DNA of 55,041 nt from JBFKMV01 sp041629655 (GCA_041629655.1 JBFKMV010000008.1:1-55041), one strand, 5' to 3'. Positions 26,284-37,585 are shown, numbered from the stretch's first letter. The notes: generated from the letters alone by a model not told the origin. Numbers and translations: made by a program.

Positions 26284-28293
26284 ATGCCCGACCGCAGCCC
26301 CACCGGCCCCGGCGACCCCCGGGAGCAGGAGCGACGCTGGCGCGATTTCACCGCGCGGGTCCGCGCCGGCCGGGGCGGCGCTTTCGCGGAGCAGTGGACG
26401 GCGTTCCGGTCGATCTACGGAAACCGCCGCGCTGCGGACGGACCGCCGCCGGCCTGGCTGCCGGACCCCGAGTCCGCCCGCGCCTCGAACCCCGGCCGCT
26501 GGATGCGGGATCGCGGGTTCGATTCGTTCCGGCAGCTCCACCGCTGGTCGGCGCGCGAGCGGGAGTCGTTCTGGGCCGAGGCGATCCGGCGGCTCGGGAT
26601 CGTGTTCCGGCAAGCGCCGCAGCGCACGCTCGACCTGTCGGCGGGCGCGCTGGCTCCGCGCTGGCTGCCGGGAGCGCGGCTCAACGCGGTAGACAGCTGC
26701 TTAACCGCCGATGCCCGGCGGCCGGCCGTCGTCGTGGCCGGCGAGCGGTCCCCCGTACCGCGCGTCGTCTCGTACGGCGAGCTGCGCCGCCTCGCCGAGC
26801 GCTTTGCCGACGGGCTCGAACGGCACGGCTTCGCGCCGCAGGCGGCGATCGGTCTCTACATGCCGATGACCGTGGAGTGCGTCGCGGCCTACCTCGGGAT
26901 CGTGCTGGCGGGGCGGCGGGTCGTGTCGATCGCCGACAGCTTCGCCCCGGCCGAGCTTTCCCGGCGGCTCGAGATTGCCGGCGCCGCGGGCCTGGTGACG
27001 GTCGACCGGGTCACCCGCGCCGGCAAGTCGATCGACCTCTACGGCAAGGTCCGCGAGGCCGGGGCTCCCCGGACGGTCGTGATCCCCGCGCGGAGCGGGA
27101 CGCCCCCGGCGCTGCGCGACGGCGACCTGGCCTGGGAGCGGTTCCTCGGCGCGGCGGGGTCCGAGCCCGTGGCCTGCGACCCGGAGCGCGTCACCAACGT
27201 GCTGTTCTCCTCCGGCACCACCGGCGACCCCAAGGCGATTCCCTGGACCCAGCTGACCCCGATCAAGTGCGCCATGGACGGCTGTTTCCACCACGACGTC
27301 CGGCCCGGCGACGTCGTCGCCTGGCCGACCAACATCGGCTGGATGATGGGGCCGTGGTTGATCTACGCCGCGCTGATCAACCGGGCCACGATCGCGCTGT
27401 GGGACGGCCTGCCGACCGGCGCCCCCTTCGCGCGCTTCGTGCGCGACGCCGGCGTGACGATGCTCGGCGTGGTGCCGTCGCTGGTGCGGGCGTGGCGGGC
27501 CTCGGAAGAGCTCGAGGACATCGACTGGAGCGGGGTGCGCGTGTTCAGCTCCACCGGCGAGCCGTCGAGCCGCGAGGACTACCTGTGGCTGATGAGCCGC
27601 GCGGGATACCGCGCCCCGGTGATCGAGTACTGCGGCGGCACCGAGATCGGCGGCGGCTACATCACGGGGTCGGTGGTCGAGCCGGCCTCCCCCGCCAGCT
27701 TCAGCACGCCCGCCCTGGGGCTGGACCTGGTGGTGCTGGACCCCGACGGCCGCCCCGTCGGCGAGGGCCGGATGGGCGAGGTGTACCTGGTGCCGCCGTC
27801 GATCGGGCTGTCGCAGACGCTGCTCAACCGCGACCACGACGAGGTCTATCACGCCGGGTGCCCCGCCGGACCCTCCGGCGAGCCGCTGCGGCGGCACGGC
27901 GACCAGCTGACGGTGCTCGCGCGCGGGTACTACCGCGCCCAGGGCCGCGCCGACGACACGATGAACCTCGGCGGCATCAAGGTCAGCTCGGTCGAGCTGG
28001 AGCAGGTGCTGGCCGGGCACCGCGACGTGCGCCAGGCGGCGGCGATCTCCGTGCAGCCGGGCGGCGAGGGCGTCGAGCGGCTGGTCGTGTACGTGGTGCT
28101 CGAGCCGGGACGGCCGGGGCCCCCCGACCCCGAGGCGCTGCGGGGCGAGTTGGGCCGCCGGGTCGCCGAGCGGCTCAACCCGCTGTTCAAGATCCACGAC
28201 CTGGTGGTCGTCGAGACGCTCCCCTACACGGCCTCGAACAAGCTGCTGCGGCGCGAGCTGCGCGCCGCCTGGGCGGCTCGCGCCAACGGCTGA
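26284..28293 (+). CDS. AMP-binding acyl-CoA synthetase-like enzyme
   Basis: 669 residues, ANL superfamily. It has a long N-terminal helical region (1-150), the ATP-binding motif FSSGTTGDPKAIPW (about 308), IEYCGGTEIGGGYI, the hinge GRADDTMNLGGIKVSSVELE (about 553) and the catalytic Lys in TASNKLLRREL (about 652). The long N-terminus and overall length resemble acetoacetyl-CoA/acetyl-CoA synthetases and the plant AAE17/18 group; the acid substrate is unknown. ATG 26284 has AGGAG at 26270-26274. It may be read from the signalling operon upstream. It ends 1 bp before the convergent TRAP permease gene. Confidence 0.87.
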   Translation: MPDRSPTGPGDPREQERRWRDFTARVRAGRGGAFAEQWTAFRSIYGNRRAADGPPPAWLPDPESARASNPGRWMRDRGFDSFRQLHRWSARERESFWAEAIRRLGIVFRQAPQRTLDLSAGALAPRWLPGARLNAVDSCLTADARRPAVVVAGERSPVPRVVSYGELRRLAERFADGLERHGFAPQAAIGLYMPMTVECVAAYLGIVLAGRRVVSIADSFAPAELSRRLEIAGAAGLVTVDRVTRAGKSIDLYGKVREAGAPRTVVIPARSGTPPALRDGDLAWERFLGAAGSEPVACDPERVTNVLFSSGTTGDPKAIPWTQLTPIKCAMDGCFHHDVRPGDVVAWPTNIGWMMGPWLIYAALINRATIALWDGLPTGAPFARFVRDAGVTMLGVVPSLVRAWRASEELEDIDWSGVRVFSSTGEPSSREDYLWLMSRAGYRAPVIEYCGGTEIGGGYITGSVVEPASPASFSTPALGLDLVVLDPDGRPVGEGRMGEVYLVPPSIGLSQTLLNRDHDEVYHAGCPAGPSGEPLRRHGDQLTVLARGYYRAQGRADDTMNLGGIKVSSVELEQVLAGHRDVRQAAAISVQPGGEGVERLVVYVVLEPGRPGPPDPEALRGELGRRVAERLNPLFKIHDLVVVETLPYTASNKLLRRELRAAWAARANG

Positions 28294-28294
28294 G

Positions 28295-30091
28295 TCAGCG
28301 TCCCAGCAACCGCGGCAGCCACGTCGTCAGCGGCGGCACGTACGTGATCAGCAGCACGCCGACGCCGAGAATGACCAGGAACGGGATCGCCGCCCGGTAC
28401 AGGGTCAACAGCGGCCGCTCGAAGCGGTACGAGGCCAGGAACAGGTTCAGCCCCACCGGCGGCGTCAGGTATCCCAGCTCCAGGTTGGCGACGAAGATGA
28501 TGCCGAGGTGCACCGGGTCGATGCCGAACGCGGCGCCGAGCGGCACGATCAACGGCACCACGACCACCGTGGCCGAGAAGATGTCCATCACGCAGCCGAC
28601 CAGCAGCAGGAACAGGTTCAGGCAGAGCAGGAACACCAGCGGGGACTCGATGTGCTGCTGGACCCAGTCCAGCGCCTGCGCCGGGACCTGCGCGTCGACC
28701 ATGTAGTTGCTCAGCCCCATCGCCACGCCCAGGATCAGCAGCACACCGCCGATCAGCACGATGCTCTGCCGGAACACGTCCAGCAGCTGCGCGCCGAACT
28801 TGATGTCGCGGTTGACGAAGCACTGCACGATCAGCGTGTACAGCGCCGTCAGCGCGGCGGCCTCGACCAGCGTCGCGAAGCCCCCGAAGATCGCCAGCAG
28901 CACCAGCAGCGGCAGCGCCAGCTCCCACTTGGCCTCGCGCACCGCGGCGAACGCCTCCTCGAGCCGGAACGGCTGGCGGCCCAGCTTTCGCAGCACGCCT
29001 TCGCGCATCCCCCAGCCCGCGACCAGCAGCACCAGCAGGATCCCGGGCAGCAGCCCGCCCAGGAACAGGTTCTCGATCGGGATCTGCGCCACGATGCCGT
29101 ACAGGATCAACGGCAGCGCCGGGGGAAACAACAACCCCAGCGACCCCGACGAGGTCAGCAGGCCGAGCGAGAACCGCTCGCGGTAGCCGTCCTCCCGCAG
29201 GGCCTGGAACAGCAGCGCCCCGAGGGCCAGGATGGTCACGCCCGAGCCTCCCGTCGGGGCGGTGAAGAACGCGCAGACCAGCGCGCAGACCACCGCCGTC
29301 CCGCCGGGCACCGAGCCGAAGAAGGCCTTGAACAGCCGCAACAGCCGGTGCGAGGCCCGCCCCTCGGCGAGCAGGAAGCCGACCAGCGTGAACAACGGGA
29401 TCGCGGGCAGCGTCGGCGAAACGCTCAGCCGGTAGGTCTCGGCCAGCACGGCGGTGGGCGGCACGCCGTCGCCCATGAACAGCACCGCCGCGGCGCCGCC
29501 CAGCACCGCGAAGATCGGCCCGCCCAGCGCGGCGCCGACGATCAGCATCAGCACCAGGGGCCAGATCGGGCGCCCGTCCAGCCACTCCGGGTACTGGCCC
29601 AGCAGCAGACCCAGCAGCAGACCGAGTCCCACGATCGTCCGTCCGGTCCAGCCGGGCTTGGCGCGCCAGGCCAGCCGCAGCCCGATCATCGCGAACGCGA
29701 ACGGCAGCACCAGCTGCGCGACCCAGGTCGGAATCCCCAGCGCGACCTCGAGCCCGGCCTCGCGCTCGATGCGGACCAGCTCGATCCCCGCGCGGCACAG
29801 CAGCCCGGCCACGGCGGCCGCGACGGCCATCGAGAACACCGAGGCCGCGGTGCGCACGCGGCCCTCCGGGAGCAGCTTGCCCGTCGCGATCCGCAGCAGC
29901 TGCCCCTCGCGCGCGGCCAGGGCCGCGCCCAGGAACGCGACCCACAACGTCAAGTGCTGGACGATCGGGGCCGACCCCGGCACCCCGCTGCGGAACAGCC
30001 GGAGCACGATCTCCAGCAGCGGCAGCAGGACCATCGCGACCAGGGCCGCTCCCGCTGCCAGCTCCTCCGCGCGGCGGAGGACCCCTCTCAC
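28295..30091 (-). CDS. TRAP transporter fused permease (DctQ-DctM)
   Basis: 598 residues, strongly hydrophobic. Residues 1-165 are the four-helix small subunit (DctQ), and about 175-598 the large 12-helix subunit (DctM) with PTGGSGVTILALG, LLFPPALPLILYG and LELGYLTPPVGLNLF. Fusion of the two subunits is known in part of the TRAP family. It uses the ion gradient to import the ligand delivered by DctP. The start is GTG 30091, overlapping the dctP stop by 4 bp (GTGA); the longer open frame to 30580 is a shadow of dctP. It is the last gene of a five-gene minus-strand run that includes malic enzyme. Confidence 0.9.
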   Translation of the reverse strand: MRGVLRRAEELAAGAALVAMVLLPLLEIVLRLFRSGVPGSAPIVQHLTLWVAFLGAALAAREGQLLRIATGKLLPEGRVRTAASVFSMAVAAAVAGLLCRAGIELVRIEREAGLEVALGIPTWVAQLVLPFAFAMIGLRLAWRAKPGWTGRTIVGLGLLLGLLLGQYPEWLDGRPIWPLVLMLIVGAALGGPIFAVLGGAAAVLFMGDGVPPTAVLAETYRLSVSPTLPAIPLFTLVGFLLAEGRASHRLLRLFKAFFGSVPGGTAVVCALVCAFFTAPTGGSGVTILALGALLFQALREDGYRERFSLGLLTSSGSLGLLFPPALPLILYGIVAQIPIENLFLGGLLPGILLVLLVAGWGMREGVLRKLGRQPFRLEEAFAAVREAKWELALPLLVLLAIFGGFATLVEAAALTALYTLIVQCFVNRDIKFGAQLLDVFRQSIVLIGGVLLILGVAMGLSNYMVDAQVPAQALDWVQQHIESPLVFLLCLNLFLLLVGCVMDIFSATVVVVPLIVPLGAAFGIDPVHLGIIFVANLELGYLTPPVGLNLFLASYRFERPLLTLYRAAIPFLVILGVGVLLITYVPPLTTWLPRLLGR

Positions 30092-31110
30092 CGGGCCGAT
30101 CCCGCGGCGCGGCCCTTGCGGAACTCGTCGCGGTAGCGCTGCGCGGCATCGAAGATCTCCGGCGGGACCAGGCGCGCGCGCATCTCGTCGGCCAGCTCGC
30201 GCGCCAGCTGCTCCCACTCGGCGCGCGACCCCTCGGCCTCGACGTCGATCACCTTCAGGCCGCGTTTCTGCATCTCGGCCACCGCCTCGCCGTCCTTGGC
30301 CGGGATCTCCACGGCCAGGCGCCGCTCGGCCTCGCGCGCCGCCTCGAGCAGGATCCGGCGGTCCTGCTCCGAGAGGCGGTCCCAGACGCGCTTGTCGATC
30401 ACGGTTCCCGCCCCCAGCGGGGCCACACCGGGCTCGATCATGAACGGGGTGTGCCGGAACCACTGCATCGACAGCGCGGCGAGCGGCGTCGTCGGCAACG
30501 CATCGATCAGCCCGGTCTGCAGGCCGGTCAGCACGTCGGTGGCCGCCAACGGCACCGGCCGGAAGCCCTTGGTCTTCCACACGCCCGACATCCCGTCGTC
30601 ACCGGCCCAGGTGAACATCTTGACCTGCCGCAGGTCGGCCACGGTGCGCACGGGCTGCTTCGAGAACAGGTGGATCCAGCCGCCGCGGCCCCAGTGCAGC
30701 AGCTTCAGGCCCTTGGATTCGAGCCGCCGCTCCAGCTCCGGGGCCAGCTTGTCCCGCACGTACACGAACTCGTCCCACGACTCGAAGAACAGCGGGATCG
30801 TGAACACGTCGAACGCGGAATCGACGTCGGAGAACCCCGCCGTGGTCAACGAGGCGCCGTGGAGCTGGCCGATCCGGATCTTGCGCAGCATGTCCGGCTC
30901 GTCGCCGGCGACGCCGCCCGCGTAGAGCACGACCCGGACCCGACCGTCGGTCCGCTCCTGCCAGGTGGCGCCCATCTCCTCCAGCACGAGGTGCCAGGCC
31001 GAGCCGTCCGGGGCCAGCGTGGCCAGCTTGATCCGCACGCCGGCGGCCGACACCGGCAGCGTGAGCAGCAGCAGCGACAACGTGGCGATCGCGATCCGCA
31101 ACAGCTTCAT
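30088..31110 (-). CDS. TRAP transporter solute-binding protein DctP
   Basis: 340 residues. A Sec signal peptide (about 1-22, VSA|AG) is followed by the DctP fold: IKLATLAPDGSAWHLVLEEM, EPDMLRKIRIGQLHG, PLFFESWDEF and the central ADLRQVKMFTWAGDD with the ligand-binding region. It captures an organic acid in the periplasm for the fused permease encoded next. The exact ligand cannot be fixed; the neighbouring malic enzyme suggests a C4-dicarboxylate. ATG 31110 has GGGGAAGG just upstream. A TatT-type lipoprotein gene lies 46 bp before it. Confidence 0.92.
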   Translation of the reverse strand: MKLLRIAIATLSLLLLTLPVSAAGVRIKLATLAPDGSAWHLVLEEMGATWQERTDGRVRVVLYAGGVAGDEPDMLRKIRIGQLHGASLTTAGFSDVDSAFDVFTIPLFFESWDEFVYVRDKLAPELERRLESKGLKLLHWGRGGWIHLFSKQPVRTVADLRQVKMFTWAGDDGMSGVWKTKGFRPVPLAATDVLTGLQTGLIDALPTTPLAALSMQWFRHTPFMIEPGVAPLGAGTVIDKRVWDRLSEQDRRILLEAAREAERRLAVEIPAKDGEAVAEMQKRGLKVIDVEAEGSRAEWEQLARELADEMRARLVPPEIFDAAQRYRDEFRKGRAAGSAR

Positions 31111-31156
31111 GCCTTCCCCTGGCCCCGCCCCCTGGCCCGTATCTTATCGGGCCCCG

Positions 31157-32113
31157 CTAGTCTCCGCCGGAACCCGCCGGCAGCTCCTCGAAGAACAGCT
31201 CGTCGGCGCGTTCGAGCAGGTGCCGCGCCCTGCGCTGCACGATCACGTTCTGGAGCCGGCTGTCGGGATCGCCGTCGGGGTCCACGGCCAGGGCCAGCTC
31301 GAGCAGGCGCGTGAACTCGGCGCGGTCCTGCTGCGGCACCGCCACGCTCTCGGCGAGGGCGAGATGGGTGCTGGCCCGCCGCCCGCCGGAAAGCTCCACG
31401 GCCCGCCGGTAGTGCTCGCGGGCGCGCTCCACCGAACCGCCGAGATTGGAGCCCAGGCTCTCCAGCACCACCAGCACTTCGTGGATCGCGCCGTCGCCGT
31501 AGTCCTCGTCCAGCTCCAGCGCGCGCCGCATCAGCGCCGTGACCGCGGGCAGGTCGGCGACGATCTCCGGCCGGTCCTTGCCCAGCGAGACCGCCGAGCC
31601 CCAGGCGGCGCCGGTCCAGTACAGCAGCTCCACGTCGCGCTCCCTGCAGGCCGCGACCGCCGGCTCCGGCTCGAGCAGGATCCGCTCGCCGATGCCGGGG
31701 CAGCGGAGCTCCAGGGAGCGCAGGCAATAGTCGCGGCCGCGCAGGTAGAGCTTGAGCGCCCGCTCGCGCAGCCGCCGGGCCTCGCGGTAGCTCTCGCTCT
31801 CGATCAGCTCGGCATCGGTCTCGACGAAGGCGTAGGCGTACTGCGTGAACCCGCTGCAGCTCGACAGCAGCAGCGGCCGGTGCTCCGGCACGGTCTCCAG
31901 CAGGCTCTCGAACGTCTTGAGCGCGAACGGCACCGCGTCGCGGACCAGCTCGGGGTCGTCGTCCCGCGCCCAGACGCTCGACCCCGCGGTCAACGCGTTG
32001 GCGACGCGCGTGATCGCGAACTTCCGGACCGAGCAGCCCGGGGCGGTCCACAGGCCGACCAGCACGATCGCCGCCGTCGCCAGCCGGGCCGCCCGGGACG
32101 AGGTGACGCTCAT
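31157..32113 (-). CDS. TRAP transporter TatT-component family lipoprotein
   Basis: 318 residues. An N-terminal hydrophobic segment is followed by Cys27 in LWTAPGCSV, a plausible though imperfect lipobox. The rest is helical, TPR-like, with FALKTFESLLETVPEHRPLL, YAYAFVETDAELIE, YWTGAAWGSAVSL and LELDEDYGDGAIHEVL, the conserved blocks of TatT, the trimeric periplasmic partner of DctP in TPAT systems known from spirochaetes. It probably docks with DctP or its ligand. ATG 32113 follows GGGAGAGG at ideal distance; the upstream in-frame ATG at 32140 is less likely. Confidence 0.88.
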   Translation of the reverse strand: MSVTSSRAARLATAAIVLVGLWTAPGCSVRKFAITRVANALTAGSSVWARDDDPELVRDAVPFALKTFESLLETVPEHRPLLLSSCSGFTQYAYAFVETDAELIESESYREARRLRERALKLYLRGRDYCLRSLELRCPGIGERILLEPEPAVAACRERDVELLYWTGAAWGSAVSLGKDRPEIVADLPAVTALMRRALELDEDYGDGAIHEVLVVLESLGSNLGGSVERAREHYRRAVELSGGRRASTHLALAESVAVPQQDRAEFTRLLELALAVDPDGDPDSRLQNVIVQRRARHLLERADELFFEELPAGSGGD

Positions 32114-32174
32114 CGACCTCTCCCAGCAAGCGGCGAACATACCACGCGCCGCCGCCGCATGGTCCCGCTCCTCC

Positions 32175-33608
<1,434 letters not shown>

Positions 33609-33666
33609 GCTCTCACCCTCCTCCGGACGTGCTGCGGAACGTCTCCGGGTGCAACCGCGCCGCACC

Positions 33667-33969
33667 TCAGTCCTGGACCTGCTCCAGCACGCTCAGGAAG
33701 TCCTCGTAGCGCAAGGCCGGCCAGCTCTCGGCGGTCCGGGCGCCCTGGGCCCGCGAGATCAGCGAGACGCGGTGCGCCGTCTCGACGTCCGGAGCCTCGT
33801 AGAGATCCAGGAAGTCGTAGGGGCCGAGCAGCGCGTAGTGTCCGATCCACTTGACGTCGGGACACGCGGCGTGGACCGCCTTGAGCCACTCGCGGCCCAG
33901 CGCCCGGCGTCCCTGGGCGTCCCGCATCGATTCCGGCGCGAGACGCGTCATCAACACGAACGTCGGCAT
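33667..33969 (-). CDS. GYD-domain small protein
   Basis: 100 residues. FVLMTRLAPESM at the start and GHYALLGPYDFLDLYEAPD in the middle match the GYD domain, a ferredoxin-like alpha/beta fold of unknown function in which G-x-YD is the signature (here GPYD). It ends with an acidic, Gln-rich tail. ATG 33969 is preceded by GGAGGC. It is the first gene of the malic enzyme-TRAP run and may be read from a promoter between it and the divergent peptidase gene. Confidence 0.82.
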   Translation of the reverse strand: MPTFVLMTRLAPESMRDAQGRRALGREWLKAVHAACPDVKWIGHYALLGPYDFLDLYEAPDVETAHRVSLISRAQGARTAESWPALRYEDFLSVLEQVQD

Positions 33970-34163
33970 GGCTGCCTCCTTGTCGGGCCGTCGGCCGACC
34001 CGCGCTCCGATTCTCCTACGAAACCGCGCCGTGCGCCTGTGGAAAGCGGAGCGAACGGCTCGCAATCGGCGCCGCGGCGCCGGCGCGAGCGGCGGTGGCA
34101 GGATCGGCCGCCCTGCTGTTAGGATTCGGCCCTTTGTTGCGTGTTTGGCAGGAGGCCCACCTC

Positions 34164-35993
34164 GTGACCGTTCCCCGCCGCATCCCGCTGGAGGACTTCT
34201 TCCGCAAACCGGACCGCGTGACCGTCCGGATCTCACCCGGAGGAAGCCACGTCGCCTTCCTCGCCCCGTGGCAGCGGCGGCTCAACCTGCACGTCCGGGA
34301 CCTCGCGACCGGCGAGGAGCGCCGCATCACGGCCGCCGCCGAGCGGGACATCGCCGACTTCGTCTGGGCCAACGAGGAGCGGCTGATCTTCGTCCAGGAC
34401 AAGGGCGGCGACGAGAACTACCGGCTGTACGGCGTGGGCCGGGACGGCTCGAACCCGATCGACATCACGCCGTTCGACGAGGTCAAGTGCGACATCATCG
34501 ACGACCTGGAGGACGTGCCGGACGAGATCCTGTTCCAGATGAACCGGCGCAACCGCGAGCTGTTCGACGTCTACCGCCTCGACGTGCACAGCGGCAAGAT
34601 GACGATGATCGCCGAGAACCCCGGCAACGTGCAGAGCTGGATCACCGACCACGAGGGAAAGCTGCGGCTGGCGCTGACCACCGACGGCGTCAACACCAGC
34701 ATCCTCCACCGCCCGACGGAAGACGAAGACTGGGGCGTGGTCGCGACGTACGACTTCAAGCAGACCGCCCGCCCGCTGTTCTTCACCTTCGACAACCGGG
34801 CGGTCTACGCCGCCTCCAACGTCGGGCGCGACAAGGTCGGGATCTTCGAGTACGACCTCGGCTCGGGGACCGAGACGCGGTTGATCTTCGAGCACGAGGA
34901 CGTGGACGCGGCGAACCTGCTCTACTCGCGCAAACGCAAGCAGATCACCGCCGCGACCTACGAGACCGACCGCCTGCACTACGCCTTCTTCGACGAGCAG
35001 CGCGAGCGGATCCAGCGTCTCCTCGACGAGCAGCTTCCCGGCTACGACAACCACCTCGTCTCGGGCTCGCGCGACGAGACCCGCTACGTCGTCTACTCGG
35101 GCAGCGACCGCACGCGGGGCAGCTACCACCTGCTCGACGTCCCGGCGATGAAGCTGACCCGGCTGTTCGACCTCTCTCCGTGGCTGGACGAGCGCGAGAT
35201 GGCGCCGATGCAGCCGATCCAGGTGTCGAGCTTCGACGGGCTGACCCTGCACGGCTACCTCACGCTGCCCCAGGGCATCGAGCCGCGCGGCCTGCCGTTG
35301 GTGGTGCACCCGCACGGCGGACCGTGGGCCCGCGACTCGTGGGGCTTCGATCCGGAGATCCAGTTCCTGGCCAACCGCGGTTACGCGGTGCTGCAGATCA
35401 ACTTCCGCGGCTCGACCGGCTACGGCCGGAAGTTCCTCGAAGCGAGCTTCGGGCAGTGGGGTCTGGCGATGCAGGACGACGTCACGGCGGCGGTGCGCTG
35501 GGCGATCGACGAAGGCATCGCCGACCCGCGGCGGATCGCGATCTACGGCGGAAGCTACGGCGGGTACGCGGCGCTGTCCGGGCTGACCAAGACGCCCGAG
35601 CTCTACGCCTGCGGGGTCAGCTACGTCGGCGTGTCGAACCTGTTCACCTGGATCGAGGCCTTCCCGCCGTACTGGAAGCCCTACCTGGAGATGGTCTACG
35701 AGATGGTCGGCCACCCCGAGCGCGACGAGCGGCGCTATCGCGAGACCTCGCCGCTGTTCAACGTCGAGCGCATCCGGGTGCCGCTGTTCGTGGCCCAGGG
35801 CGCCAACGATCCGCGGGTCAAGAAAGAGGAGTCGGACCAGATCGTCGAGGCGTTGCGCGGGCGCGGCCTGCCCGTCGAGTACCTGGTCAAGGACGACGAG
35901 GGGCACGGCTTCCGGAACGAGGAGAACCTGTTCGAGTTCTATCGTGCGATGGAGCGCTTCCTCGCGCAGCACCTCGGCGGTTCAGCCGAGTAG
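34164..35993 (+). CDS. S9-family serine peptidase (prolyl oligopeptidase/acylaminoacyl-peptidase type)
   Basis: 609 residues, no signal peptide. The N-terminal half is a beta-propeller (VTVRISPGGSHVAFLAPW and repeated blades), and the C-terminal half an alpha/beta hydrolase with the full triad: Ser464 in GGSYGGYA, Asp549 in GANDPRV and His581 in DEGHGF. It cleaves short peptides, usually after Pro or N-acylated residues. GTG 34164 is chosen since GGAGG (34151-34155) is 8 nt upstream; the open frame begins at 34095 without a ribosome binding site. Its last 12 bases overlap the 3' end of purA on the other strand. Confidence 0.92.
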   Translation: MTVPRRIPLEDFFRKPDRVTVRISPGGSHVAFLAPWQRRLNLHVRDLATGEERRITAAAERDIADFVWANEERLIFVQDKGGDENYRLYGVGRDGSNPIDITPFDEVKCDIIDDLEDVPDEILFQMNRRNRELFDVYRLDVHSGKMTMIAENPGNVQSWITDHEGKLRLALTTDGVNTSILHRPTEDEDWGVVATYDFKQTARPLFFTFDNRAVYAASNVGRDKVGIFEYDLGSGTETRLIFEHEDVDAANLLYSRKRKQITAATYETDRLHYAFFDEQRERIQRLLDEQLPGYDNHLVSGSRDETRYVVYSGSDRTRGSYHLLDVPAMKLTRLFDLSPWLDEREMAPMQPIQVSSFDGLTLHGYLTLPQGIEPRGLPLVVHPHGGPWARDSWGFDPEIQFLANRGYAVLQINFRGSTGYGRKFLEASFGQWGLAMQDDVTAAVRWAIDEGIADPRRIAIYGGSYGGYAALSGLTKTPELYACGVSYVGVSNLFTWIEAFPPYWKPYLEMVYEMVGHPERDERRYRETSPLFNVERIRVPLFVAQGANDPRVKKEESDQIVEALRGRGLPVEYLVKDDEGHGFRNEENLFEFYRAMERFLAQHLGGSAE

Positions 35994-37286
35994 ACCCGCC
36001 ATCCACGATCCGGGCCGGATGATGCTCTGCGCACGGTCGGGGCCGACGCCGACCATCCCGACCGGCGAGCCGATCACCTCGCCCAGCCGGTCCAGAAAGC
36101 GGCGGGCGTTGGACGGCAGCTCGTCCCAGCGGCGGACGCCCGTGGTATCCGTGCTCCAGCCGGGCAGCGTCTCCCAGACCGGCTCGACCCTGGCGGCCGC
36201 CGCGGGCGAGGCGGGGAACGACCGCACCTCGCGCCCGTCGTCGCGGTAGCCCACGCACAGCTTGACCTGGTCGAACTCGTCCAACACGTCCAGCAACGAG
36301 ATGCAGACGTTGTCGAAGCGGTTCAGCCGGTTGGCGTAGGCCGCGGCGACGCCGTCGAACCAGCCGCAGCGCCGGGGCCGCCCGGTCGTGGTCCCGTACT
36401 CGCGACCCCGCTCCCGGATCCGCTCGCCGTCGGCGTCTTTGAGCTCGGTCGGCATCGGGCCGCCGCCGACCCGCGTGCCGTAGGCCTTGAACACGCCGAG
36501 CGCCCCGTCGAGCCGGGTCGGCGCCACGCCCAGCCCGCCGCACAGCGCGCCGGCGATCGTGCTGGACGAGGTCACGAACGGATAGGAACCATGGTCCAGG
36601 TCGAGCAGCGTGCCCTGCGCGCCCTCGAACAGCACGTCCAGACCCTCATCGATCCAGTCGTTGAGCAACAATGCCGTGTCGGCGACGTAGGGCGCGAGCC
36701 GCCGGCCCCGCTCCCAGGCCTCGCGCGCGATCGCGTCGGCGTCCAGGCGCTCCCCCGCCTCGCGCAACCGCTGGCCGGCCGGCCCGTCGACGATGCGGCG
36801 GACGCGGTCGGTCAGGTAGTCGAGCTCCGCCAGGTCGCCGATCCTCACGCCCCAGCGCGCGGCCTTGGCCTCGTAGGTCGGGCCGATCCCGCGCAGCGTC
36901 GTGCCGATGCGTGTCGCCGCGTCGGCCGCCGACTCGCGCAACGCGTCGAGCCGGACCATCACCGGCAGCACCACGTGGGCCCGGTCGCTGACGAACAACC
37001 GCCCGTCCAGCTCGATCCCGGCGCGCACCAGCCCGTCGAACTCGTCGAGCATCTTGCCCAGGTCCAGCACCGTGCCGTTGCCGATCACGATCCGGACGTT
37101 GGGACGGAACACCCCGGAGGGAACGTGGTGCAGCGCGTAGCTCTGCCCGCCGAAGGTGACCGTGTGGCCGGCGTTGGGACCACCCTGGAATCGGGCCACG
37201 ACGTCGAAGCGCTCGGAGAGCAGGTCGACGATCTTGCCTTTCCCCTCGTCGCCCCACTGGGCCCCGATGACGGCGATGTTGGGCAT
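35982..37286 (-). CDS. purA: Adenylosuccinate synthetase
   Basis: 434 residues, standard length. The GTP-binding start is IAVIGAQWGDEGKGKIVDLL with the catalytic Asp and Lys; QGGPNAGHTV, GIGPTYEAKAARWG, FEGAQGTLLDLDHG and TTGRPRRCGWFD are all conserved. It joins IMP and Asp with GTP hydrolysis, the first step from IMP to AMP. A TATACT box on the minus strand at 37322-37327 suggests a promoter about 35 nt before the ATG. The divergent DUF2065 gene has its -10 about 30 bp away, so the two promoters are back to back. Confidence 0.97.
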   Translation of the reverse strand: MPNIAVIGAQWGDEGKGKIVDLLSERFDVVARFQGGPNAGHTVTFGGQSYALHHVPSGVFRPNVRIVIGNGTVLDLGKMLDEFDGLVRAGIELDGRLFVSDRAHVVLPVMVRLDALRESAADAATRIGTTLRGIGPTYEAKAARWGVRIGDLAELDYLTDRVRRIVDGPAGQRLREAGERLDADAIAREAWERGRRLAPYVADTALLLNDWIDEGLDVLFEGAQGTLLDLDHGSYPFVTSSSTIAGALCGGLGVAPTRLDGALGVFKAYGTRVGGGPMPTELKDADGERIRERGREYGTTTGRPRRCGWFDGVAAAYANRLNRFDNVCISLLDVLDEFDQVKLCVGYRDDGREVRSFPASPAAAARVEPVWETLPGWSTDTTGVRRWDELPSNARRFLDRLGEVIGSPVGMVGVGPDRAQSIIRPGSWMAGLLG

Positions 37287-37368
37287 GTTGTTTCCGGCGC
37301 CGATCCGTCGGCAAAGGCGTCAGTATACCACCCGGGACGGACCCCGCCGTGTGCTAGCATCGCCCGTC

Positions 37369-37566
37369 GTGAGCGCCTGGACCCTGTTTTTCGCTGCGCT
37401 CGGCCTCGCGATCTTCATCGAGGGGCTGCCGTACTTTATCTCGCCCCAGGCGGTGCGGCGCTACCTGGAGGCGCTCGGCCGGTTGAGCGACGGGGCACTG
37501 CGCGTGCTGGGGCTGGTGTTGATGGCAGGCGGGCTCGTGCTGGTCTACCTTTCGCTGCACCGTTGA
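37369..37566 (+). CDS. DUF2065 family small membrane protein
   Basis: 65 residues, two membrane helices: WTLFFAALGLAIFIEGLPYF and VLGLVLMAGGLVLVYLSL, with YFISPQAVRRYLE between them, the DUF2065 pattern. The function is unknown; in many bacteria this gene lies near purA or hfl genes, as here. GTG 37369 is the start; TAGCAT at 37355-37360, preceded by TGTGC (extended -10), lies 8 nt before it, so the transcript may be nearly leaderless. Confidence 0.85.
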   Translation: MSAWTLFFAALGLAIFIEGLPYFISPQAVRRYLEALGRLSDGALRVLGLVLMAGGLVLVYLSLHR

Positions 37567-37585
37567 GGCGCCGGGGGACCGAACC

